In this document: one piece after another, positions 1 through 7,892 of the stretch | Position numbering within the stretch: position 1 is the first letter of the stretch | Layout: each line of letters opens with the position of its first letter | From: Acidimicrobiaceae bacterium | GTDB lineage: Bacteria; Actinomycetota; Acidimicrobiia; Acidimicrobiales; Acidimicrobiaceae | NCBI GenBank assembly: GCA_013044415.1 | Contig: JABEUO010000139.1 | Coordinates: 1-14,834 of the forward strand | Reading direction: 5' to 3' | Length of the DNA stretch: 14,834 bases | Made by a program: the position numbers and the translations under genes | The notes under the pieces: model-generated | Seen by the model: the letters and a program-made list of their open reading frames with translations, nothing else | Told to the model about the DNA's origin: nothing | The model's database searches: none

Positions 1-20
1 AGCAAATTTCCGAACTTCGT

Positions 21-1142
21 CTACTTCCAGGCAGACTTTAGTTTAGAGAAAATACCCTGGTCGACGGGTTCAGATATAACTTCTCCCCTTATTTCTGCGA
101 GCCTCCGAAGGAGTCCAATTTCCTCATCATTCAGGTCAATGGGCGTCACTACGACGATGGTCACAATGAGATCTCCTCGGCGTCTACCCTGGAGCTGGGG
201 AACACCTTTGTTCTTTAGCACAATCTCAGTTCCGCTTTGGGTCCCCGGGGCAATCGAAATAGTCTCCTCGCCATCCAAAGTGGTAAAGAGAATCGAGGTA
301 CCCAATGACGCCTGTGCAATCGAAACGGATTGCTGGGCCCTGATATTTATCCCATCCCTCGTGAAGCGGTCGGATTTCGATACCGCTACCCTCACATAGA
401 GGTCCCCAGGCAGACCTCCGTGGGATGCCGCTGGACCTTTGCCTGGAAGCCTAAGAGTAGTACCTTCGTCGACTCCCTGTGGAATGTCTATGACATAAGA
501 CCTATCCTCGACGGTTATGCCCTCTCCCCGACAAGTTTTACAGGGTTGCGTAATAATCTTGCCTTCACCACGGCACTTGTCGCAAGGCACGGTGGTGACA
601 ACCCTACCGAGGAAGCTCTGTTGGACCCTTCTGACTTGGCCGGCTCCTTTGCAGATTCCACAGGTCTGAACACTCGTTCCGGGTTGGGCCCCCGAACCAG
701 CACAACTTCCACAGACCACGGGAAGGCGGACGGTTACGTCCTTTTTGACTCCAAATACTGCTTCTTCAAAAGTAAGCACCACGGTGACTTCGGCATTTCC
801 GCCTCGCCTTGGACCCTGTTGGCCGAATGGACTATTTCCAAATGCCTGCCCAAAGAAGGTCTCGAAGATATCTCCGAAGCCGGCACCAAATATATCCTGA
901 GCGGAACCCTGTGCCATTCTGGGATCGTCGGAGCCATAGGTATCGTACATGCGTCTCTTCTCGGGATCCCGGAGAGTTTCATATGCCCGGGTCACCTCTT
1001 TGAAACGCTCTTCAGAATCCTTGTTACCACCGGTAATATCGGGGTGGTGCTCGCGAGCCAATCGCCGATATGCCTTCTTTATTTCATCCTCGGTTGCGCT
1101 GCGCGAAACGCCCAGCAACTCGTAATAATCAGCCAAACTCAT
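21..1142 (-). CDS. dnaJ: Chaperone DnaJ (Hsp40 type I), DnaJ2-like
   Basis: Cytosolic co-chaperone that delivers unfolded proteins to DnaK and stimulates its ATPase. The 373-residue protein shows the full type I layout: a J domain at about residues 4-70 with the HPD triad at 33-35, a Gly/Phe-rich linker at about 75-115 (FGAGFGD, FFGQAFGNSPFG), and four intact zinc-binding CxxCxGxG repeats starting at Cys144, Cys161, Cys187 and Cys201. The C-terminal substrate-binding domain follows. The tail (FSKLKSAWK) resembles the actinobacterial DnaJ encoded with hrcA rather than the one encoded with dnaK-grpE; that is family knowledge. The ATG overlaps the hrcA stop codon as ATGA, so translation is probably coupled to hrcA. 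No dnaK or grpE is in the window. The gene ends 20 bases from the window edge, so any downstream operon member is out of view. Confidence 0.97.
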   Translation of the reverse strand: MSLADYYELLGVSRSATEDEIKKAYRRLAREHHPDITGGNKDSEERFKEVTRAYETLRDPEKRRMYDTYGSDDPRMAQGSAQDIFGAGFGDIFETFFGQAFGNSPFGQQGPRRGGNAEVTVVLTFEEAVFGVKKDVTVRLPVVCGSCAGSGAQPGTSVQTCGICKGAGQVRRVQQSFLGRVVTTVPCDKCRGEGKIITQPCKTCRGEGITVEDRSYVIDIPQGVDEGTTLRLPGKGPAASHGGLPGDLYVRVAVSKSDRFTRDGINIRAQQSVSIAQASLGTSILFTTLDGEETISIAPGTQSGTEIVLKNKGVPQLQGRRRGDLIVTIVVVTPIDLNDEEIGLLRRLAEIRGEVISEPVDQGIFSKLKSAWK

Positions 1143-2197
1143 CCCTCACTAAGGTATCGACCTAGCTTTTCGCCAACCAAGCTCACAGTCGAAAGTGCGA
1201 GTGGGTAGTCCATTCTGGTAGGTCCCAGTATTCCAATCGAACCCGCTCTTTTGCCATCAACTTCAAAAGGAGCAACGACCAATGCGCAATCAGACAATGA
1301 TTCCACTCCGGTCTCATTGCCAATCGACACGTTTTGCCTCTTTGAGATCATAGACCGCACGAGCGATACTACGAGGTACTCATGTTCGAGGGCCTGTAAG
1401 ACCTTCGACACTTTATCCACGGCGTCAAAGGAGACTGCAACCTTCGAAGTTGCATTCACCCATAAGTCCTCGTGTGGTTCCTGCAGATTTTGAACCAAAG
1501 CCCCAAGAGCCAGGGCAATCAGTTCGTCGACCCTCGGATCACCGCTTGAACCGACTTCCCCTTCTACCTTGTCAAGATCCAGACTCTTGAGCCTCTGGTT
1601 GATAAAGTTTGAAGCCTTCTGCACCTCTTCCTCGGTCGGATCTTCGTCGGCTTCAACCACAAACTTGTCAACACTTCCGTTTGAGCCGACTACGACCAGA
1701 AGGACGTTACCGTGGCCCAAACCCACAAGCTGGACATGTTTGATCTGGACGGCGGTTAGGTCTATAGAAGTCACAATGGATGTGCAGTCGGTCAACTCCG
1801 AGATCAACTGCGAAACCGAAGTCAAGGTCTGCTCTATCTCCCCATGAAGGAGCTGAAAAAACCTATTGATGTCAGAAACTTTTTCAAAACTTTGAAGCTC
1901 CCTCTGAACGAGTTGATCGACGTAGTACCGATACCCGCGGTCTGTAGGGATCCTCCCAGAACTGACGTGCGGCTGATTGAGATAGCCCTCTTGCTCGAGT
2001 ACGGCCATATCATTCCTAATCGTAGCCGACGACGCCATGAACTTGGAAGCCCTAGCCACATGGGCTGAACCAACCGGCTCATTAGTCCTGACGTATTCGT
2101 CGACAACCGTCCGTATTATCTCCGAACGCCTCTGGACTGGATCCGTTACAGACTTCTGCTTGGCACCGTTATTCGCAGATACGTCATTAGTCACCAT
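1139..2197 (-). CDS. hrcA: Heat-inducible transcription repressor HrcA
   Basis: HrcA represses class I heat-shock genes by binding the CIRCE inverted repeat and is released when GroEL is titrated by misfolded protein. The product has 352 residues, normal for the family. A winged-helix DNA-binding region spans about residues 20-95, with the signature stretch SSATIRNDMAVLEQEGYL followed by HVSSGRIPTDRGYRYYVD. The rest matches the GAF-like HrcA core, including an LVVVGSNG segment and an ILGPTRMDYP segment near the end. The ATG at 2197 is used although no strong Shine-Dalgarno precedes it. A glycosyltransferase gene ends 39 bases upstream on the same strand, and the stop codon overlaps the dnaJ start. 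I found no CIRCE-like repeat in the 39-base gap or elsewhere in the window, so its targets (usually groES/groEL) must lie elsewhere. Confidence 0.96.
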   Translation of the reverse strand: MVTNDVSANNGAKQKSVTDPVQRRSEIIRTVVDEYVRTNEPVGSAHVARASKFMASSATIRNDMAVLEQEGYLNQPHVSSGRIPTDRGYRYYVDQLVQRELQSFEKVSDINRFFQLLHGEIEQTLTSVSQLISELTDCTSIVTSIDLTAVQIKHVQLVGLGHGNVLLVVVGSNGSVDKFVVEADEDPTEEEVQKASNFINQRLKSLDLDKVEGEVGSSGDPRVDELIALALGALVQNLQEPHEDLWVNATSKVAVSFDAVDKVSKVLQALEHEYLVVSLVRSMISKRQNVSIGNETGVESLSDCALVVAPFEVDGKRAGSIGILGPTRMDYPLALSTVSLVGEKLGRYLSEG

Positions 2198-2236
2198 TGC
2201 TTGATTCTATTCGACTCTTGCAAAGTCAACACCGGG

Positions 2237-3010
2237 TTACTCGGGGGGTAAAATAGCCGCTGGCTTTGACCCTTTTCGGTAGCGGCGTTGCACTTTAAGC
2301 CTGAAAAAGATTCTGACGGTATCGACTAGCATTCCAACTACGGCACGAGGTGATATCGTCGATGCGAAGCGTTCCTTGATTGTCACCGGCGCCTCAAAGA
2401 ACCTCACAAAGCCGAGACTCTTTGCCACTACGAAGAGTTCAAGGTCAAAACAGTAGCCACTTTCGACCATCATCGGAAGTGCGGCCTCGAGTACCTGGCG
2501 CCGCACCAGTTTGATGCCGGTCTGAGTATCTCGAATATTCAAGTTAAAGAGCAGTCGCACTAGTAGCTGGTACGTTATCGAATAGACATGCCTTAGAAAT
2601 GGATAGGTAACGTCCGACATCGGATGCCTCTTAGACCCGAGGATGATGTCGGGCTCGTAAAGGCTCATAAGGGCGACGAAGGGAACCAGGACTTTTGGCG
2701 GAATGTCGCCATCGGCATCTATGAAACCGAGGTACCTGCCTTTGCCCAACTGAAGGCCAACTCTAAGCGCCTCACCTTTCCCACTATTTTTCCCAAGGTG
2801 AATCACCCTCAGCACGTCTGTATCCATGTCAACGATCGACTCACCCGAGCCATCGGTGGATCCATCGCAAACGGCAATTACCTCAAAGGAGATATCCAGC
2901 CCCCGCAGGATCTCAATAGTCTCGCCTATCTGGGGGCGAAGTCTATTGCCGGGGTTGAAAAAGGGAACGACGACGCTGAGGTCCAACTCTTCCGACGGTT
3001 CGACCCTCAT
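2237..3010 (-). CDS. Family 2 glycosyltransferase (DPM1/ALG5-like)
   Basis: GT-A fold glycosyltransferase that probably moves a sugar from a nucleotide sugar to a polyprenyl phosphate or related acceptor at the cytoplasmic membrane face. From the ATG at 3010 the protein has 257 residues: LSVVVPFFN at 11-19, the nucleotide-binding CDGSTDGS at 48-55, NSGKGEALR at 75-83, the metal-binding DAD (98-100) within DADGD, and RDTQTGIKL at 160-168. The last motif is typical of dolichyl-phosphate glucosyltransferase-like enzymes. There is no clear membrane helix at the C-terminus. The frame stays open upstream to a TTG at 3121, which would add 37 residues. I chose the ATG because the conserved fold then starts about 10 residues in, as usual; neither start has a good ribosome binding site. 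It lies just upstream of hrcA on the same strand and may share its transcript. The exact sugar and acceptor cannot be told. Confidence 0.88.
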   Translation of the reverse strand: MRVEPSEELDLSVVVPFFNPGNRLRPQIGETIEILRGLDISFEVIAVCDGSTDGSGESIVDMDTDVLRVIHLGKNSGKGEALRVGLQLGKGRYLGFIDADGDIPPKVLVPFVALMSLYEPDIILGSKRHPMSDVTYPFLRHVYSITYQLLVRLLFNLNIRDTQTGIKLVRRQVLEAALPMMVESGYCFDLELFVVAKSLGFVRFFEAPVTIKERFASTISPRAVVGMLVDTVRIFFRLKVQRRYRKGSKPAAILPPE

Positions 3011-3629
3011 GCGAAAAGCATCGCGAGGTTCCCGCTGTGACCTGGCGAAGGATCCAAAGCGAAACGGGTCTCCCACCGAAGCAAAGATGGTCTTGGCATC
3101 ACGTTTTTTCAAGCTACCCAACCTAAGGCAGAGACCACATTTCCTGCAGCCAAGTCATCCGTCCAAGACAGGTACTGACAAATCTTCCCTTTATAAGCAA
3201 CCTGTATAGCTCGAGTCTACTAAGGGTCCACCACTGTAGGTAACCGATGATAAGTGGTTTATTCCCGCAGAGCCTTCGTTCTTATTAGCCTGCTCTTCGG
3301 TCCTCTGACAAGCTAACTCTTAGTCACCCAGGTTTGGTCAAGAGAGTTCGAGAAAAGCCCGAAGTAATTCTCTGCCCGCCGGATGGTGTCCTCCACCGAA
3401 ATATTACGCCGGCAGGATCCGATGTAAATGGCATTTGGCCAGAACACAAAATCTTTAGAGAATCAGCTATCGCACATTGTCCGCCACTAGCCATCTATCA
3501 GGGAATTAGACAATGACCTGAATCAGACCTCGACCTAACAGCCGACGCAATAAGGAGCGTTGGATGCGGTTCGTACTGCCCAGAGACACCACTGACGGCT
3601 GGCCTCAACAACTTTGGAATCCATTAAGG

Positions 3630-3643
3630 CTATAGGTCTATAG
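3630..3643. promoter_or_regulatory. Candidate operator, CTATAG repeat
   Basis: Two copies of the self-complementary hexamer CTATAG are separated by GT, making a near-perfect 14-base palindrome about 90 bases before the permease start. It may be a protein-binding site. It does not match the Fur or IdeR/DtxR consensus that I know, and chance cannot be excluded. Confidence 0.25.
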
Positions 3644-3664
3644 TTCGCCGATGGGTGGTGAAGT

Positions 3665-3680
3665 CTAAAAACATATTTAG
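3665..3680. promoter_or_regulatory. Candidate operator palindrome upstream of iron permease
   Basis: CTAAA and TTTAG arms flank a 6-base centre, giving a 16-base imperfect palindrome (six of eight base pairs symmetric). It ends 9 bases before the possible -10 box, so it covers the expected -35 region, where a regulator could block or recruit RNA polymerase. An iron-responsive regulator is a guess from the downstream gene only. Confidence 0.25.
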
Positions 3681-3689
3681 GCAATTTTT

Positions 3690-3695
3690 TACAAT
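3690..3695 (+). promoter_or_regulatory. Possible -10 box of the iron permease gene
   Basis: TACAAT matches the TATAAT consensus at five of six positions, and it would place transcription start near 3702, about 26 bases before the TTG start codon. No good -35 hexamer lies 16-18 bases upstream (the sequence there is A-rich), so this is a partial promoter call that would fit an activator-dependent promoter. Confidence 0.3.
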
Positions 3696-3715
3696 ATCGA
3701 TTAGTTTTAACCTCC

Positions 3716-3724
3716 GAGAGGTGA
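3716..3724 (+). promoter_or_regulatory. Strong ribosome binding site fixing a TTG start
   Basis: GAGGTGA at 3718-3724 is a 7-base match to the extended anti-Shine-Dalgarno complement (AAGGAGGTGA). It lies just before the TTG at 3728. An in-frame TGA at 3722-3724 rules out any earlier start, so the site supports this non-ATG start. Confidence 0.7.
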
Positions 3725-3727
3725 CAT

Positions 3728-4558
3728 TTGCTAGCGAGTTTCACGATTTTTGTTCGCGAAGGAATAGAAGCATCGATGATCGTTGCTATCTTGCTCGCTT
3801 ATCTAAAAAAAGTTGGCCAGACCGAGTACTTCCGATATGTGATAGCCGGGGTTGTAGTGGCCCTGTTACTTGCCGCCTCATTAGGGGTGATAATCTACAC
3901 CACCGTACACAGTTATGCCGGTACAAAGCTGCAGACCAAGATAGAAACTTTCACCTATCTACTCGCAACTGTAGTTATGACATACATGACTTTCTGGATG
4001 CGTTCCCACAGCCGAAGCCTGTCCAAAGACCTCGGGGTCAAGGCCGAGCAAATTTTGGAAAAAAAAGCTGGATTCTCCATGGCCCTGATGGCCTTCCAAG
4101 CCGTCGGCCGGGAGAGCCTCGAAGCGATGGTCTTTACACTTGCGATAGTCTTTGCTTCCAAAATCGAGGGTCCGGCCATTGGTGCGGCGTTAGGAACAGC
4201 GCTTTCACTCGTCTTTGCGTGGTTCGTCTACCGATTAGGGCACCGCATAAATATCGCAAAGGCATTCAAGATCCTCGGCGTGGCGCTTATGTTCTTTGCC
4301 GCAGGCCTGCTCGTTGATGCGATACAGAACTTGCAACAGCTGGGTTGGATGCCATTTTTGGACAGGGCCCTCTGGAACACGGGATCCTTCCTCAATGACC
4401 AATCGACCCTCGGAGACATAGCCCACAGCTTCTTTGGCTACGCTTCACAACCGACCCTTCTACAGCTGCTGGCATACCTATGCTACCTTTCGGTCACCGT
4501 CTCTCTCTTCCTCATCCTCGGACGAAGAAGGAGTGGGAAGGTGCGCTCGGTCAGTTAA
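3728..4558 (+). CDS. FTR1-family iron permease (EfeU-like)
   Basis: Cytoplasmic membrane iron permease of the FTR1/EfeU family. The 276-residue protein starts MLASFTIFVREGIEAS, which carries the first REGxE iron-binding motif at residues 10-14 in the first membrane helix. The second acidic motif is RESLE at 128-132 in about the fourth helix, with Ser where Gly is usual. I count about seven hydrophobic segments, near 7-27, 37-58, 73-92, 115-145, 150-172, 180-200 and 245-268. The start is TTG, backed by a strong ribosome binding site. Family members usually work with a ferroxidase partner (EfeO/EfeB in bacteria, Fet3 in fungi); none is encoded here, so this gene stands alone. Its stop codon overlaps that of the convergent photolyase gene. 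The substrate is inferred from family membership, with high confidence in the family. Confidence 0.93.
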   Translation: MLASFTIFVREGIEASMIVAILLAYLKKVGQTEYFRYVIAGVVVALLLAASLGVIIYTTVHSYAGTKLQTKIETFTYLLATVVMTYMTFWMRSHSRSLSKDLGVKAEQILEKKAGFSMALMAFQAVGRESLEAMVFTLAIVFASKIEGPAIGAALGTALSLVFAWFVYRLGHRINIAKAFKILGVALMFFAAGLLVDAIQNLQQLGWMPFLDRALWNTGSFLNDQSTLGDIAHSFFGYASQPTLLQLLAYLCYLSVTVSLFLILGRRRSGKVRSVS

Positions 4559-5936
4559 CGAATCCTATCGTCGAAAGTTCGCTCAGCCTTAAAAGGGCTT
4601 CTCTCCTTTCGCGATTGTGGTCAACAATCTGACGAGGATAGAGACGACGGTCTTGTTGTGCCGAATCGGCACGAATAAAACTGGCCCAAGCTTTCTTATC
4701 GAGGTGACCGAGTTCAGGGATGAAGCGCCTTAGATAATCTCCCTCTGGGTCAAACTTCTGGAGCTGCAGCGTAGGATTGAAGATCCTAAAGAATGGCGCT
4801 GAATCCGATCCACACCCGGCTATCCACTGCCAACTGCCGATGTTTGAAGCGACATCCCCGTCTAGAAGGTGGCTCATGAAATGCCTCGCCCCAAGACGCC
4901 AATCAAGGTGCAGATCCTTCACCAAGAACGAGCCGACGACCATTCGGACACGGTTGTGCATATAACCAGTCTCGAGCAGCTCTCTCATACCGGCGTCCAC
5001 TAATGGATAACCGGTCTGCCCACTCTTCCAAGCCTGAAGACGACTTTTCGCTATTGGTCCAGTGTCCCACCTCATGGCGTCGTACTTCGCGTCCAGGGCA
5101 ACCTTGGGCGAATCTGGATTACGGTAAAGGACAGAGCCAAAAAAATCTCGCCAGCAAAGCTCCGAGGTGAAGCGGAGTCCTGGATCAAAGTCGACCACTC
5201 GTTTGAAGATCGTTCTTGGGTGTATCCGGCCAAACTTGAGCGCTACCGAAAGCCTCGATGTGCCATCTATCGAAGGAAAGTTCCTCAGCTCTGAGTAATT
5301 GGGCAGGATCTCGTCGGCAAAGTGATCGAGCCTAGCTATTATCTCTGCACTCGAAGTTGCAAACTGACCGCTGTAGCTGACTACTTTGTCCAGTGGACCC
5401 CAATTGCGCCGCTCGGCTAACTTCGCCGATTGAAACTCATATCTCCGCGGCAATCGAACGACCTCCACCGCCAAGGCACTCTTGATCCAGGTTTTGAAAT
5501 ACGGCGTAAAGACCCTAAAAGGCGAGCCGTCCTCCTTGAGAACCTTATCGAAATCTACGAGGTACGGAGTGTCTACGAAATGAACCCTGACGCCCATAGA
5601 CCTAAGCATTTCAGCTACTTGGCTCTCTATCAGCCGAGAAAGTGGGGTCACGTCCCTCGAGCAATAGAGGTCTGATATACCGTTCTCGGTAACAAAACGG
5701 GCCAGTTGAACCGCACTATCTCCGAACATGAGAGTCAGATTGTCATCGAGTTCCTCGTTTAGTTCCTCAAGGGCCGCTTTCAGATAGCTTGTACGAATGG
5801 CGGAAGAGGAGGCGGATAGCACCTTTGGGTCGACCACAAATACACAGAAGGGCTTCTCTCCGCATTGCAGGGCCCGTAGTACTGCTTTGTTATCACTTAC
5901 CCGCAGGTCGCGTCGAAACCAAATTGCACTTCCCAC
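4551..5936 (-). CDS. phr: Deoxyribodipyrimidine photolyase (class I cryptochrome/photolyase family)
   Basis: Flavoenzyme that uses light to split UV-induced pyrimidine dimers. The 461-residue protein opens with IWFRRDLRVSDN, the antenna-binding Rossmann domain (about 1-130). The FAD-binding helical domain shows TSRLSVALKFGRIHPR (226-241), WRDFF (262-266), TGYPLVDAGMRE (308-319), MHNRVRMVV (326-334) and FRIFNP (383-388). Trp290, Trp346 and Trp369 appear to align with the E. coli electron-transfer triad W306/W359/W382, and Asn365 matches the flavin-contacting Asn378; this suggests repair activity rather than a pure photosensor. The start is GTG at 5936 with no clear Shine-Dalgarno, 43 bases behind lepA, so transcription from lepA is plausible. 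The stop codon overlaps the end of the convergent iron permease gene by 8 bases. CPD against (6-4) specificity cannot be decided by eye. Confidence 0.94.
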   Translation of the reverse strand: MGSAIWFRRDLRVSDNKAVLRALQCGEKPFCVFVVDPKVLSASSSAIRTSYLKAALEELNEELDDNLTLMFGDSAVQLARFVTENGISDLYCSRDVTPLSRLIESQVAEMLRSMGVRVHFVDTPYLVDFDKVLKEDGSPFRVFTPYFKTWIKSALAVEVVRLPRRYEFQSAKLAERRNWGPLDKVVSYSGQFATSSAEIIARLDHFADEILPNYSELRNFPSIDGTSRLSVALKFGRIHPRTIFKRVVDFDPGLRFTSELCWRDFFGSVLYRNPDSPKVALDAKYDAMRWDTGPIAKSRLQAWKSGQTGYPLVDAGMRELLETGYMHNRVRMVVGSFLVKDLHLDWRLGARHFMSHLLDGDVASNIGSWQWIAGCGSDSAPFFRIFNPTLQLQKFDPEGDYLRRFIPELGHLDKKAWASFIRADSAQQDRRLYPRQIVDHNRERREALLRLSELSTIGFVN

Positions 5937-5979
5937 AGGGAAAGGTTAGCAACTTCTGCCGGAGCGGGGGGTATTTCCG

Positions 5980-7773
5980 TCAGTCGTCGAGCTTGAGTGC
6001 GGATATAAAGGCCTCTTGGGGCACTTCAACCCTTCCGATATTCTTCATCCTCTTCTTGCCCTCCTTCTGCTTCTCGAGGAGTTTGCGCTTTCTGGTAATG
6101 TCACCCCCATAGCACTTTGCGAGGACGTCTTTTCTCCTCGCCTTGATAGTCTCACGAGCGATAATCTTCCCACCAACCGATGCCTGTACCGGCACATCAA
6201 AGAGCTGCCGAGGAATCAACTCCCTTAGCTTCTGGGTCATTTTCCGACCATAGTCGTATGCCTTAGCCTTGTGAATTATGGTAGAAAAAGCGTCGACTGG
6301 CTCACCGTTTAGCATCACGTCTAGCTTGACGAGATCGGCGGGCAGATAGAGGTCGAACTCGTAATCCAAAGAAGCGTAGCCCTTAGTCCGACTCTTCAAC
6401 TGGTCGAAAAAGTCGATTACGACCTCCGACAAGGGAAGGCGGTACACCAGTTCGAGCCTCTCTGGTGAAAGATACTCCATCTTCAGCATTTCGCCGCGTC
6501 GAGTCTGGCAGAGATCCATAACGGTCCCGGTGTACTCGCTAGGTGTTATAATCGACATCTTTAGATTTGGCTCTTCGATCCTTGCGACCGAGGTAGTCGG
6601 AGGGAGTTCGGATGGATTATCTATCTCGATAAATCCCTCTCGCGAATCGGTCAGGTACACTCTGTACTTCACAGAGGGTGCCGTCGCAATGAGGGAAAGG
6701 TTGAACTCCCTCTCAAGCCTCTCTCTTACTATCTCCATGTGCAGTAGCCCGAGGAAACCGCACCTAAATCCAAAGCCCAGGGCCCCGGACGTCTCTGGCT
6801 CATAGGTTACGCTTGCGTCATTGAGCCTCAACTTTTCCAACGAGTCACGAAGCTCTTCGAACTCATCGCCTTCTACCGGGAACAGCCCACAAAATACCAT
6901 CGGTTTGGGATCACGATATCCAGATAGTGGCTCTTTCGTCGGACGCTGGGCACTAGTAACCGTCTCCCCGGAACGCGCCTCACCTACGTCTTTTATCCCG
7001 GCGATCATATAACCCACCTCTCCTGGGCCAAGCTGATCGACCGCCACTGGGTAGGGAGTCTTTATTCCGATCTCCTCGGCGTCATGCACCGCCCCGGTCT
7101 GCATGAATCGAAGCCTCTCGCCGGTCGATACGGTTCCTTGCACGACCCTTATCGAACTCACAACACCCCGATACTGGTCGTAATAGGAATCGAATATCAG
7201 AGCCGACAGAGCTGCATCTCTGTCCCCCTTGGGGGGAGGAATGCGATCCAAAACCGCATCCAAAAGGAGATCTACCCCAGCACCGGTCTTAGCGGAAACC
7301 CTCAGGATGGACTCCGCCGGGATACCCAAAATCGTCTCGATCTCCTGGGCATAACGATCTGGTTCAGCTTGTGGAAGGTCGATCTTATTCAAGCAGGCGA
7401 CTATCTCAAGGTCGTTCTCCAATGCCAAATAGCAGTTCGCTAGGGTCTGGGCTTCGATACCTTGCGAAGCGTCGACGAGCAGGATGACCCCCTCACATGC
7501 GGCTAGTGATCTAGAGACCTCGTATCCAAAGTCCACGTGCCCAGGGGTATCTATCAGATGGATGATGTGACCCTTCCATGACACCCTGACGTTTTGAGCC
7601 TTAATCGTTATTCCCCGCTCTCGCTCTATATCCATAGAGTCGAGATACTGCTCGCGCATCTGACGCGGATCAACTGCATGGGTAAGCTCAAGAATCCTGT
7701 CGGATAACGTCGATTTGCCGTGATCGATGTGGGCGATGACGGAAAGATTGCGTATTAGATCTATTTCATTCAT
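5980..7773 (-). CDS. lepA: Elongation factor 4, ribosomal back-translocase GTPase LepA
   Basis: Ribosome-associated translational GTPase (EF4) reported to back-translocate stalled ribosomes or assist 30S maturation. The 597-residue length is normal. The G domain has all signatures: P-loop AHIDHGKST (14-22), switch I ERERGIT (50-56), DTPGHVDF (75-82), NKID (129-132) and SAK (160-162). EF-G-like domains II, III and V follow, and the LepA-specific C-terminal domain ends with GGDITRKRKLLEKQK and RMKNIGRVEVPQEAF, which separates it from EF-G and TypA. The ATG at 7773 sits just before the conserved IRNLSVIAHIDHGK, so the start is secure, although the ribosome binding site is weak. rpsT diverges from it across 119 bases. 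The photolyase gene follows 43 bases downstream, where relatives often have hemW. Confidence 0.98.
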   Translation of the reverse strand: MNEIDLIRNLSVIAHIDHGKSTLSDRILELTHAVDPRQMREQYLDSMDIERERGITIKAQNVRVSWKGHIIHLIDTPGHVDFGYEVSRSLAACEGVILLVDASQGIEAQTLANCYLALENDLEIVACLNKIDLPQAEPDRYAQEIETILGIPAESILRVSAKTGAGVDLLLDAVLDRIPPPKGDRDAALSALIFDSYYDQYRGVVSSIRVVQGTVSTGERLRFMQTGAVHDAEEIGIKTPYPVAVDQLGPGEVGYMIAGIKDVGEARSGETVTSAQRPTKEPLSGYRDPKPMVFCGLFPVEGDEFEELRDSLEKLRLNDASVTYEPETSGALGFGFRCGFLGLLHMEIVRERLEREFNLSLIATAPSVKYRVYLTDSREGFIEIDNPSELPPTTSVARIEEPNLKMSIITPSEYTGTVMDLCQTRRGEMLKMEYLSPERLELVYRLPLSEVVIDFFDQLKSRTKGYASLDYEFDLYLPADLVKLDVMLNGEPVDAFSTIIHKAKAYDYGRKMTQKLRELIPRQLFDVPVQASVGGKIIARETIKARRKDVLAKCYGGDITRKRKLLEKQKEGKKRMKNIGRVEVPQEAFISALKLDD

Positions 7774-7791
7774 GGTCTGCCCAAAAGCCTA

Positions 7792-7805
7792 GGCGCAACG
7801 GCGCC
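7792..7805. repeat. Short GC-rich hairpin between lepA and rpsT
   Basis: GGCGC and GCGCC arms flank a 4-base loop (AACG on the plus strand), 19 bases before the lepA start codon. The hairpin is flanked by direct repeats CCAAAAG at 7781-7787 and 7804-7810. It could affect lepA translation or be incidental; the 5-bp stem is too short to decide. Confidence 0.25.
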
Positions 7806-7892
7806 AAAAGGTGTTAAGGCCTTCTAGACTCTTGTCTCTGCCGGGCGGGAACTCCGCATTTTGTGGCATAAAGAGTGAGGATCCTTCTCAAG

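Larger units (their letters stand above)
3122..3727. other. Gene-poor stretch between divergent genes
   Basis: About 600 bases separate the longest possible glycosyltransferase start from the iron permease start. Short open frames here (for example 3334-3516 plus and 3535-3744 minus) give peptides that resemble no family I know, and none has a convincing ribosome binding site. I see no tRNA, CRISPR or transposon remnant. The right part holds candidate regulatory sites for the permease: palindromes at 3630-3643 and 3665-3680 and a possible -10 box at 3690-3695. The left part (3122-3250) should hold the promoter of the glycosyltransferase-hrcA-dnaJ set, but I found no hexamer pair good enough to name. 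Confidence 0.6.

Noticed and set aside
330..1208. 292-codon plus-strand open frame across dnaJ
   Set aside because: It is a shadow of dnaJ, whose domain motifs are all on the minus strand; the plus-strand peptide resembles nothing.
3334..3744. Small open frames at 3334-3516 (plus) and 3535-3744 (minus)
   Set aside because: No recognisable motifs or ribosome binding sites; the second runs into the start of the permease gene.
3655..4317. 220-codon plus-strand open frame overlapping the iron permease
   Set aside because: It is an out-of-frame reading of the permease gene, rich in Arg and Cys with no membrane pattern or known motif.
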